Source: Aptenodytes patagonicus
Lineage: Eukaryota; Chordata; Aves; Sphenisciformes; Spheniscidae
Length of the DNA stretch: 64,000 nt
Reading direction: 5' to 3'
NCBI RefSeq assembly: GCF_965638725.1
Contig: NC_134951.1
Span: 42,672,746 to 42,736,745 of the forward strand
Shown: in pieces, positions 36,732 to 47,700 of the stretch
Position numbering within the stretch: the first letter of the stretch is position 1
Layout of the letters: the number at the start of each line of letters is the position of its first letter
The notes under the pieces: model-generated
The model's database searches: none
Told to the model about the DNA's origin: nothing
Seen by the model: the letters and a program-made list of their open reading frames with translations, nothing else
Made by a program: the position numbers and the translations under genes

Positions 36732-37084
36732 ACCCTCTTCTCCCGGTCATCATGTCGGTGTGACAGAGGGATGGGTGAGGAACACGATGTGGTCTTGGCT
36801 AATGTTACCAAAGGGGAGCGCAGTACAACACACAGGAAAGAAATTCTCTGGCATGGTCTGACTAACTCTGTTACAGTATACAGAGTAGCTGTAGCTGTTG
36901 TACCATTAGGCCTAAGTATACAACGGCAACCGCAGAAGGGGAGGACTTTGATTGCTGGGACAGCACAGTAAATACCACTTCTTCTACCAAAAGGATGTTA
37001 TATTTACATGGCAAATACAGAGCAGTTCGCTTTTATGGGAAATACCAGGTAGACTAGTGTCTTAAGTACGCTACTCTTACCAAG
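36732..37084 (+). repeat. 353-bp direct repeat, copy 1
   Basis: This block, from ACCCTCTTCTCCCGGTCATC to CTACTCTTACCAAG, recurs at 55137-55489 at a constant offset of 18405, with no indels and four substitutions (about 98.9% identity). Two of the four are CpG here and TpG in copy 2 (GAGCGCAG vs GAGTGCAG; CAACGGC vs CAATGGC). It contains an open frame of about 66 codons (36771-36971) but no recognised domain. It has no clear target-site duplication and is not CR1 or the LTR family seen elsewhere in the window. It could be a low-copy transposable element, a duplicated segment or an assembly artefact. Confidence 0.9.
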
Positions 37085-37090
37085 AGTAAG

Positions 37091-37136
37091 GTAAGTATCT
37101 TACTTACCTTAAGTAAGATAAAGTAAGTATCTTACT
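37091..37136. repeat. hairpin and direct repeat beside repeat copy 1
   Basis: A perfect inverted repeat TATCTTACTTA / TAAGTAAGATA with a 3-base loop lies at 37096-37120. The 14-mer GTAAGTATCTTACT occurs at 37091-37104 and again at 37123-37136. The structure adjoins copy 1 only and is absent from copy 2. Confidence 0.85.
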
Positions 37137-37139
37137 CCA

Positions 37140-38110
37140 GCCTACCGCTCCTCCGAGATCGCCTTCGGGGCGGCGCTGCCCTCGGACAGCGCGGGCGCTT
37201 CGCGCCCCTTCGACGAGCGCGTTCCGAACGGCCTCCCTTTTTTTCTTATTTAAGGGCCCAAATCGGTAAAGGCCGAGAGTAACCAGCCCTGACTGGCTGC
37301 CAGGGGAGGCGGGCACCCACCGCGCCCGCCAGGCGGCGGCCTGGCTCCGGCACCGGCCGCGACCCTCCGCCTCCCGGGGCCGGGGGGCAGGAGAGAGGAT
37401 ATCTAGGCGAGACGGACCTCCGACTCTATGGTGAAACGAGGGAGGCGGGGCGCTCTAGGCGGCCGCGCCGCACTCTATGGTGTAATGGGAGGAGCGGCGG
37501 GGCACGGCGGGCGGCAGCGGTCCGGCGGTCTTGGCGCCTTCCCCGGGCACGATGTCGCCTCCGAAAGGTGAGGGCGGCGGCGCGGGTTAGTTAGAGGGGT
37601 ACCGTGGCTCCGGGAGGGAGGTACGGCCGGAGAAGGGGGCCAATCCCGCTTCTCTCCCCCCCCCCCCCGCAAGACGAAGCGCGACCCGCACGCCGGCGGC
37701 TCCCCCCTGCCTCCCCCGCCCCAGAGGGAGTGGAACTGTCCTCCCCGCCGGGGGCTGCAGCGCCGGGCGGCACCACCGCGGGCGGAAGAGGCTGTGAGGG
37801 GCCGCGGGGCCGCGCCGGGGAGGGGCTCTCCCCCCGCCCCGCCTTCCCGCCCACCGCCCGTGACCGGCCTGGCCCGGGGCCGCCGGCGGCTGCGGGGGCC
37901 GCCGCCGCTCCGGCGTGCGGGAGGCGCCGTCCGGCGGGACGGCGGGCGGCCGCTGCCGCCCCTCGGGGCGGTGGGTGCTCCCGGGCCGGGGCTCGCCGGG
38001 CCACCCTCAGCCGCAGCCGTCTCCGGAGCGGCGGCGCCTCTGTCGCCGGTTCCTGCTCTGGGAGCGTTTGAACGCGGCGCAAAGCTTTTAGGGCTTAGCC
38101 CGAGGCCGTG
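37140..38110. promoter_or_regulatory. CpG island, SLC35A1 promoter and first exon
   Basis: A long GC- and CpG-rich island covers the short first coding exon of SLC35A1 and the start of intron 1. No convincing TATA box was seen near the ATG; TTATTTAAGGGCCC at about 37243 is a weak candidate. The large open frames on both strands (up to 163 codons) reflect base composition. Confidence 0.8.
37403..37492. promoter_or_regulatory. diverged tandem duplication in the SLC35A1 core promoter
   Basis: CTAGGCG (37403 and 37455) and the 11-mer ACTCTATGGTG (37423-37433 and 37472-37482), each followed by a GGAG-type purine run, occur twice in the same order about 50 bp apart. They end about 60 bp before the ATG. 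This looks like a diverged duplication of a promoter element; its binding factor is unknown. Confidence 0.55.
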
Positions 38111-38710
38111 AGGCCCGGGTCGTCAGTGCACGCGGGCACCCCCCTGCTCCTCGGCACCCACACTGCGGGTGCCGCAGCTGTCCCCAAAAACGCCACCGGA
38201 CCCTGGGTTTCTGTTGGAGTGTGTGCAACGGTGCCAGAGCCCCGGCGGTCCCGAAGCCAGAGCCTTCGGGCAAGCCAGGTGGGCTTAAACCCTTCAGGAA
38301 GGCGACGCCTGACCCTCCGCCAGCTTCCCCCGTAGAGGTCCTTGCACAGGGCGCCTCAGCTCTTGGCAGCAGGCTTGGTGGGGACGAGAAGGGGGGAACC
38401 CCAGGAGGAGAAGGGCCAGGAGCAGGAGGGTTTCCCGCAGCGTGTGTAAGGCTGGGTCTGAGGCGCCCACCGCCCCAGCTGCCTTTGGCGGCTGTACTTC
38501 AAGTGCCAGGCTTGGCCTTGGGCTGCCATTTAAAAGAGGCTTGGCGGAGTGGTGAGATGAGCTGTGGAGATGTGTGGGAGGCGCGCGTTTACACCCTGAG
38601 GCTTTGGGCCTGGCTGGTCCCTTTTGCTGGAAATCATTTCATTCGAGTGGGATTTACTGAAGCCAGTGAGAGAAACTCTGGGAAAGAAACAACAGCTTCT
38701 CTCGGCTTAC

Positions 38711-38748
<38 letters not shown>

Positions 38749-41700
38749 CTGGTATAAGTTCAGACTTAGCAGCAGAAGACAGGGGCGCCCCAACTATGCT
38801 TTCCTTCTGCCCCTAGTGCTGCACACGTGTGAGCCAGGCTGGAGAAGTGTTCAGGCTGAAAACTAACTACAAATAGCTTTTTACATAATGCTAGAACTAT
38901 CTAGTACAGTTACTAGATTCATTATGTCCCGCTGCATTTGATTTACCCAAGTTTGCAAACCGTTGCCCAATTGGGGCATTTATTTATTTTTTAAAGAGTA
39001 GTTGATATAGGCAAGGATTAAATTCAGTTTTAGTTCAGTAGTGCACAGACTTAAAATCTTAATGTGTAAAAACACATTGTTAATATAATTTCTGTCAGCA
39101 CTAAAATATCATTAGAAAATAACGTTTTTGTGAAACTGGACTGGGTTAATTTTATTTCCTGGTTGTTACGCCCTTGGATTCCCACTGTCCCTCCCCGCCC
39201 TCCCCGCAATCCAAACTTAATTTAAAAATAGATTACAGCTTGTAAGTCTCTTTTAAGCATTGTTAGTCCAAAAACTAATTGGCTCTACCTTTTAAAAGTG
39301 GTTACTGACGTGGGTAAGATTTTTATCTATAAGGAAGTAGCTAATTTAAATGATTGCAGCAGCAGGAGGTATTAACTGTACCTTGCAGAAATCTTATGCA
39401 ACAGAAGACATCACTGGCTTGAAAGAGAAATGAACCAAAACATCGGTTGCACTGGATTCAGCAACTCATTCCCATATTAAATGAACGAAGTTACAAATCT
39501 GCCCGGAGCTTATCTGTTAGCTCATTCCCTAATCAGCAGAGGAACATAAACGTATACTAATTAAGTACGTTTCTTTAGGATATTCAGAACACGACAGATA
39601 ATGGCCCGAAAGGTGCTGCTGAATGACCAACATCCACCCGTCAGATGTCATACGTAACAAAGAATAATTTACCAGTTTGAAAAATGGTTTTGTAGACACC
39701 ACACATTTGCTGATGTCTCATGTCGTAGGTCATGCCTTCGTGCAGAGAAGTCCTGTTTGGAGTCACGTGCTGTTCTCTTTACTGGTAGGGATGCAGTCTT
39801 AGCCATTCTCTGACATGGGAGTGAACTGGCGTGGCCTGGCCGTGTCCACCCGATGAAACTCTCAGGCCTTAGAGGAGGGCAGCTGTATGAAAAACTGCCT
39901 TTCGCCAGTAGACCTGGGACAGGCTAACTCCCAAATGATGCAGGATAGTAGTTGGTCCAGGGCAAAAGTGTTACAAGAATTGCTACTGTTGTGGGAATAG
40001 AGCGGTGGGGAAGATAGAGGGGATAACACAGACCATACGTAGTCCTTGTATGGTTTAATTTACTTGAATAGCCATAACCTGAGTGTTTCTACAGTGAATA
40101 GTTTTTCCAGAAAGCCCTTTGTGTGAGGTCCCGTCACTGTTCTGAGCAAAACTCTCTTCTTTTACTAACTTAGGTGGAAAATAAGGCTGAAGGAAATGCT
40201 GCCTTATTTATTAAGATTTGCTAGATTGATTCCCTTCTTTGCTGATACTGAACTTTTCCTCTCTCTTTGCTTTTACTGGTCTGCCAACGCTCGTGTCAGA
40301 CTTCAGTACACTACGTGGAGAGGATCAGCTGCCATTTCAGAGCGAGCACTTACTGTCAGCTAAAGAGCAGGAAAGCACAGAAAGACTTTTTGATTACTAT
40401 TAGATAAATATTAGTCTATGATTAGTTTTTTGTCCTGGTTCCGGCGGGGGTTGAGTTAATTTTTCTTCATAGTAGCTGGTATGGGGCTATGTTTTGGATT
40501 TGTGCTGGAAACAGTGCTGATAACATAAGGATGTTCTAGCTACTGCTGAGCAGTGCTTACACAGTCAGGGCCTTTTCTGCCTCTCCCACCACCCCACCAG
40601 CAAGTAGGCTGGGGGTGCACAAGAAGCTGGGAGGGGACACAGCCGGGACAGCTGACCCCAACTGACCAAAGGGATATTCCATACCATATACCGTCATGCT
40701 CAGCATAAAAAGCTGGGGAAAGAAGAAGGAAGGGGGGGATGTTTGGAGTGATGGTGTTTGTCTTCCCAAGTCACCGTTACGCGTGTTGGAGCTCTGCTTT
40801 CCTGGAGATGGCCGAACACCTGCCTGCCCATGGGAAGCAGTGAATGAATTCCTTGTTTTGCTTTGCTTGTGTGCACAGCTTTTGCTTTAAACTGTCTTTA
40901 TTTCAACCCACGAGTTTTCTCACTTTCACTCTTGCGATTCTCTCCCCATCCCACTGGAGGGGAGTGAGTGAGTGGCTGGGTGGTGCTTAGTTGCCAGTTG
41001 AGGTTAAACCATGATGTTTTTCTAGAATGAATGATGATTATGAGGGCAAGAGGACATCTTATTTTCAAACACTTGGAGTTCCTATACAAGCTTCTTTGAG
41101 AAGAGACTTCAAAATTTAACTTAAACTTTTTATAGGAAGTGTTTCACAACATTGTAATTATTGTATGCTGCCACAGTTGTATTTGATACAGTCCTCCAGC
41201 TGGAGAACATCCTGTTTCAGTTCTTAAATTAAAGTGAAGGGCGTGCTGAGTCGTCATCTTTGTTTTCTTTCAGAAAATGTCAGCTTACTGTTCAAGTTGT
41301 ACTGCCTCACAGTGATGACCCTGGTTGCTGCAACATACACGGTCGCGTTGCGGTACACAAGGACAGTGGAGAGAGAACTCTACTTTTCAACAACGGCTGT
41401 GTGCATCACTGAAGTTATCAAGTTGTTCTTGAGTGTGGGCATCTTGGCTAAGTAAGTATGGGAATGCTAATCAGTATTTTGAAAAGAAATCCTTGCTTCT
41501 AACCTCACATCCTCAGGTAGCGAGGTACAGATACATTTGAGAACGTGGCTGGGTAGTCATGCTGTGGAAGAGTCATTTTAGAGTGGGTTAGAGCTTGCGA
41601 GTCCTCCTCAACTGAAACTGCTTTGTAAACAGCACAATATTCAGGTGTGTCCTTTCTGCATATTTTCTATTTTTGTATGCTTTGGAATAGGTTCAAAATG

Positions 41701-44700
41701 TCAGCATGGATTATCTGTGATGTTTTGAGTCTTTAAAATATTGGTGTAGATGAAAGCTGGACTGTGAGCCATCGTCTGCTGAGTTATATAAAAGTGTAAT
41801 GTTCCTACTCATAAATTTTCCCAAACAGTGTTACAGACAGACACTTTGCTGTCTCTATTAACCTGGGGAATCAACGCAAAAGACTGTAGTCAGTAGAGTT
41901 TCTGTAATCCCAGACTGCTTCTAAGAACTAGAACTTCAGTCCAGACGTGAGCATCTGAAGTAGGGAGGCCATCAGTCTGCTGTCTTTCCTCTCAGCTTCC
42001 CTGTGCTACATCCTTCCTTGGAAGAATCTTTATATTCTGGACTATTCCAAAGCCCAGTTCTTGCTGTTGTGGTAGAATTTGTTCTTTTAGGGTCTCTGCC
42101 TACCTCTTTGTGGCTTTTGGTACATCAGAAAGCTGGCTGCTTTGTGCTAGAGGATCATGAAGTCACATGGTGTACTTCAGATTTTTATCAGATCTTTTCT
42201 ACTTAACATCAAAACGGCATTTTACTTGCTTTAGAAATGAGGCAATATTTGAATTTGGTAAGACAGCTGTGGCAAACTACCTTTTGTTTAACCTTTCATT
42301 AAATGTAATGCGTTAGAAAAGGCAAGTGTGACCAGTGGCAATTTTCTGTTTTTCTTTTTATGCACCCTGAGCTCCTCACTCCGCCGTCGCAAAATGTTGG
42401 CAGAAGTGTCTCTGCTGCCGAATGTTTGCGCTGTGGTTCTCACAGTGTTGTGGCCAGTGTGGATCCTGATCCAGCCTGCTTTCTGGAGACTGCAGCAGCC
42501 CACGTTTCTCAATAGTGAGGGACCTGTGGGTGGCATTTGGTAGCCTCACCTGTGTGTATAATTTCTCAAATCTGTTCTTGTGCACCTGGGACCCAGGCTG
42601 TTCACAGTATACCAAAAGGCCTAGTTCAGCAGGGTAAGCAATCTGCCTTTTGTTAAAGGTCAGTAATATTGTGTTCATTAAATGTACGATGGTCTTTTTG
42701 CTTGAAATAATTAAAAAAGAATTACTTTTAACTCAGAAGTCTATTATGTTTTTAGAACAGCCCTGCACAGCCAAAAATCCATGTAGCCCATCGTCCTCCC
42801 TTTGACAGTAGTCAGCAGAGGATGCTTAGAACAGAAGTATAGGCAATAGGGCAGGCACAGGCTGAACTTCTCCTTAGCTGGTGGCAGAAGCTTATGGATT
42901 TCCCAGCCTGGATGCTGTGTGCACAGTGGCTGTAGCGCCTAACGATCCTGTCCTCTGTGAGACTGTCCAGTTTCTTTTTGAAGTTAGTCCCTACTGTATC
43001 TGTGAAATGACTTCTGCAATATAATTACACGGTATATGAAAAAGTACTTTTTAATAAACACTTTATCTAGCAGTTTCACTGGATTCTGTCTTCTTGTGTT
43101 GACAGCCATCATGAATAATCTTTCCCCCTTCATTTTGATTTTCATATCTCTACAGATCTGTATTGTGTTTTCATCACTCATTTATTTTCTAAGCTGGGAA
43201 TCCTAGTCTAATTTTTCCGTGATCATCCTAGTACCCATCTCCACAGCATTTCCAGTATTGTTACATCCTTTCTGGAACAGGATCCAGAGCTGCATGCAGC
43301 GTTCTGGATGTGAACATGCTGTGGCATTAGGCAGAGGGGCGAAGGTGTTTTCTGTCTTGGTGACGGTTCCTTTCCTAAGGATTCGTAATGTTCTGCTCAT
43401 TTCTCTGAACACAGCTGAGCCTTGAGCTGGCGCTGTCAGAGAGCTACTCGCATCTTTTTCCCAAATGCCCATAACTGGTTTAGAGATGGTTGCTGTATTT
43501 TGGGGTTGTCATTTCCTATGATTCTTTCTCATTTATTGACAACTGAGCTTTATTTGCCAGTTAAAATGGGATGAATCTGATTCACTGAGCTGTTTGAAGG
43601 TTATAGTACCTATTTTGATCTGGTCAGCTAGTGGGTGGTTTTTTCTCCCTAGTTGAGTGAGAGGTGGGCACCAGCAGACACTGTTCATCAGGCCGTGCTC
43701 ACCTCTTCTTGGTAGGATGTCTCACTTGCTGGTGGGTCCAGATGCCTTCCTTTGCTGTCCAGGTAACTGAGCTGTTTCTCAGATGGCAAAAGATCTGGTG
43801 AATTCTGCTCGGTGTAGTGAGAGACCCTTCGGCAACTATTGAGGGTTTCCTTTTGGATATCGCATATAATTGAGTATAATCAGCAAAGTTTGCCAATTTC
43901 CTAGTAATCTCCCATTTTAGATCACTTACGAATATGCTGAACAGCATAAATTCCACCATAGTTTCCTTCAGTGTCTCCTTTACAGCTTCCTCCAGTTTTA
44001 AAGTCCTAACCAATTTGTCTCGCCCAAGGCAAGGTGCCTTTGTAGTTTAATAACCAGTTAGAAGATAGAATACAATTTGTTTTTTCTGTACAGCAGGATA
44101 CATTTGGGTGGGTACCTTTTTCTTTTTGAAACAGCCAGCATTGATTACTGCAATATACAGGATACTGGAGTATGACTCTCACGTTGTTCCGGCTGCAGAA
44201 TTTGTTTTCTTACACATTCTTACACTATGCCTTCGCTGTGTTTACTTTTAAAGTTTCTCCTGGAAGGCACATTGAATGGATGAATGCCAAAAGATTGTCT
44301 TTCAAAAGAGAAGTTTATGATAGTTTAAGCTGTGTTAATTGTTTACTCAACTGTACTCTCAACTTCCCATATTTATGTAAAGTCTGATTCACCATCTGGT
44401 AATTACGTTGTCTACATTCTTAGATGGTACATAATTACTTAGCAATGGGTGAAGAAAAGTAGAGCAGATTTGCAAACTCTAGTTTTAACTTCAGCTTTTC
44501 TAATAAATGCATGTTTCTGTTGCAGAACTGATTGTTATTAGCATCTCTCACCTATTCAGACCTATGAAGAAAACAGAGTATGTTTTTTAAGTCGAATCTA
44601 GATCAACATCAGGAATGCTGAATCCAAGCTAGATAATTTTTTATTTTCTTATTTGATTTTGCAGTGTACATCTTTGGGCACCTTATTTTGCATTACCAGC

Positions 44701-47700
44701 TGTATGCAGAGGCTTGGTTTAAATTCTTTTTTGTGTAGATTTAAATCTGTCTCCACGTGATCTTTGTACTGAATTCAACTTAGAGATTCTTGATAAGTGC
44801 ATGCTTCAGAAAGCACACGCACTGCAAAGATGAACTATTACATAGTTCATCTTCTTGTTCTCAAAAATGAAAGTGAAAATGGTGCTTACTGGACATCTGT
44901 TACTCTTCATTGCTGAAATTCCACACTAGAAGTCAAAGTAGACAGAAACTACTATTACTGCTGTGATTTGACTTTAAACATGTGGTCAGCGAATTCACTG
45001 AGCATGGTCTGGAACAGAAACAGGTATAGTTTAAATATTATTGTCTAGTTCGACAGCCCACCTTAGTATCGACAAATAGAAGAAGCCGTTACTGTATGGT
45101 ATTTTTTGACTTCTTATCCTCACGGAGTAGAACTCTGTCATCTGTGCTAATTATATTTTATTTGCAGTTAGACATTTGAAATAGAAGCACTTTAGTCCAG
45201 CTGTATTTGGGTATTACCAGGAACTCTAGGTTTTCTTGTACATCTTGTCTCCCAGTGCTGGGCAATATAATAAATACATTGAGGAATAAGTAAACCAACA
45301 CTTTTGCCTATAATGTCAATGACTCATAACATCTTATGCAGTTCTGTATCTAGTGCAATTAACTGTGGTGAGCTGTAGCATGAACTCTTCCCCTTCCTTG
45401 TATTACAAACTTGGCTTTAAGTGCTACTTGTCTATAGATTTTCATGTCAATGGTTGTCCCTTGTGACCAGACATGTCTTGCAAAAGACACCCATGTGACA
45501 TGCTCGGTGTCACCAATTCTGTCCCAAGCAAAATATCCCCTTAAGTTAGGAAAGTGTTTCGCGTGTGACCTCGCTTGTACAACAAGAGCGTGGGAAACCA
45601 TGCTCACCACTGTTTGGTAACTGTACTGCCCCGACTCTGTTTTTTTTGTGAGTGCTCGCTGTTATGGGAAAATGACAAAAAGAATCCCTTGCAGCTGCCT
45701 GTATAAAGACTGCTCTCACTAAAAAAAAAAAAGGAGAAAAGGAGGTGCTTGGTGCCAGGCAGGGAGGAAGGCAAGGGAGGAGACAAGTTTGGAAGTATCA
45801 TGAGAGGATAGAGTCCGTAAATCTTTGGAGAGGAAAAATTTAAGAACCTGGAGCACAGAGTCAGGGGTTGATCAGGAATGGAAAATATGCAGGAACAAGG
45901 TTGTTAATGGAGGAGCCTGGGGCATAGAGAAATTGCTAATTTTGGTAATTGCTAATAAGAGAGTTTGGGGCAGATAGATGACGTACATTTGTGAAAAAGA
46001 AAGAAGTTGGGATGTGGGGAATTGGGTTCCTGGAGCGCTGAGGAGGATGTGAGCCATTTGTTCATATGCATGCATAAGGGAAGCAAAAGGAGTGTTAAAT
46101 TCAAGAGCAATACAGGTTGCAACTTGAGAGGCCTGTGGGAGGGGACAGGAGTGATTGTGGATGTTGGTATTTGTCAGTGGCCAAGCGAGAGAAGAATGGA
46201 AAGGGGGAGTGTGGGGCTTGGGGAGAGCTGGGAAGGGAACTGGAGGACTTGAGCAGCAGCGACAAGTAAGCAAGAAATGTCAGACTGATGTACAAATGGT
46301 AAGGGAGAAATAGCATTGCAGAGGTCAGCTTTAATAAGCTGAGGAGCAAGCCGCAAAAGGGGACAGCAGCAAGAAGCAACAGGTTCTTCCCCGTGGCCTG
46401 CTCTTTCGCACGCTGTAATTACATGAAGGAGACATGTGGAGATGCAAGGCGACGGGGAGCCGCCACACGCCCCGCCAGACCTCTTCACATGTGTGCTGGT
46501 GCCAGTCCAGCGTCTCCCACAGCACAAGCGAGAAGAGGAACCCAGGGCTGGCTGAGGAATGAGAGCTGTTTCCAGCTAAGTAGTGTGCAAGGATACAATC
46601 TTTTTTGGCTGCACTGTGAGGCCCAGTTTAAAGGGGATCTGGAAAATCACAGGCATTTGACATCACACACAAATATTAATACCCAAAAGAAAAGGTGGGG
46701 GGGAACGACAGCCTTCTGTCCCGCTGCCTGTATACTCAGTGACTTATTCCACTGTTTACTTTGTTCGTGGATGTTGTTTACTTTATTACACATTAATGCA
46801 TCTAACCTCCTGATTCCAGAATGTCATCTTCACCTTCAGGGGTTTCTGCTTGTTGATAACCTCCCTGTTTTTTCCCCAGTTAATTTTTCTTTAATGAACA
46901 GAAGGTACAACTGATTGTCGAGAACAAATTTTCAGCCTTCCCAAAGGATTCATTGATTTGATTTCTGTTTTCAAATATCGGTTTAAGAGAGCCCTCAGTT
47001 AAATTAACATTTTATTTTGCAGAGAAACTGGAAGTCTGACGAGGTTAATAACATCTTTAAAAGAAAATGTATTCGGAAGTCCTACAGAATTGCTGAAATT
47101 AAGTGTTCCATCTTTGGCGTATGCTCTCCAAAACAATATGGCATTTGTGGCTCTGAGCAACTTGGATGCGGCAGTCTACCAGGTAATACATGTTTTTGTC
47201 AGTAACTGATCTGTAAATACATTTCTCTTTACTGTTTCATGAGGCACGCGTGCTAGGTATCTGTCTGCCTAGCACACAGTACCCTCTTTAGCGTCAGTGT
47301 TAAAAGCCAACTGATGCCTGGTTATATTCAGAGCATACACTCTGTTGCAGTGCTCTGCTTTTCTGAGCTAGCCCGCTCACTGCTAGAATCACTTCACATT
47401 TACTTTGTTGTAATTGGCGATGGTACAAAACCCCAAGGATCTGTAGGAAATCAATGAATATAAAATTGTATTTGTCATTCTGTAGTTGAATTCTCTATTT
47501 TATTTTCTTGTTTTGGAGGAGTTTATAAAACCACATCCTCTATGCTATATTCCCATCTTCTTTAGGTGACGTACCAGCTGAAGATCCCTTGTACAGCTTT
47601 ATGTACAGTCCTAATGCTAAACCGTACCCTTAGTAAGTTGCAGTGGTTCTCTGTCTTCATGCTGTGTGGTGGTGTTACCCTTGTTCAGTGGAAGCCTGCT

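Noticed and set aside
36178-36763. Frames of 90-184 codons in GC-rich DNA upstream of SLC35A1
   Set aside because: Low-stop GC-rich DNA, both strands equally open, with no family resemblance.
37591-38111. Frames of 105-163 codons in the SLC35A1 CpG island
   Set aside because: They overlap on opposite strands in GC-rich intron 1 sequence; the true first exon is only 16 coding bases.
46393-46914. A 173-codon frame in SLC35A1 intron 2
   Set aside because: No recognised family, no splice support and no second indication of coding; kept out as likely chance.
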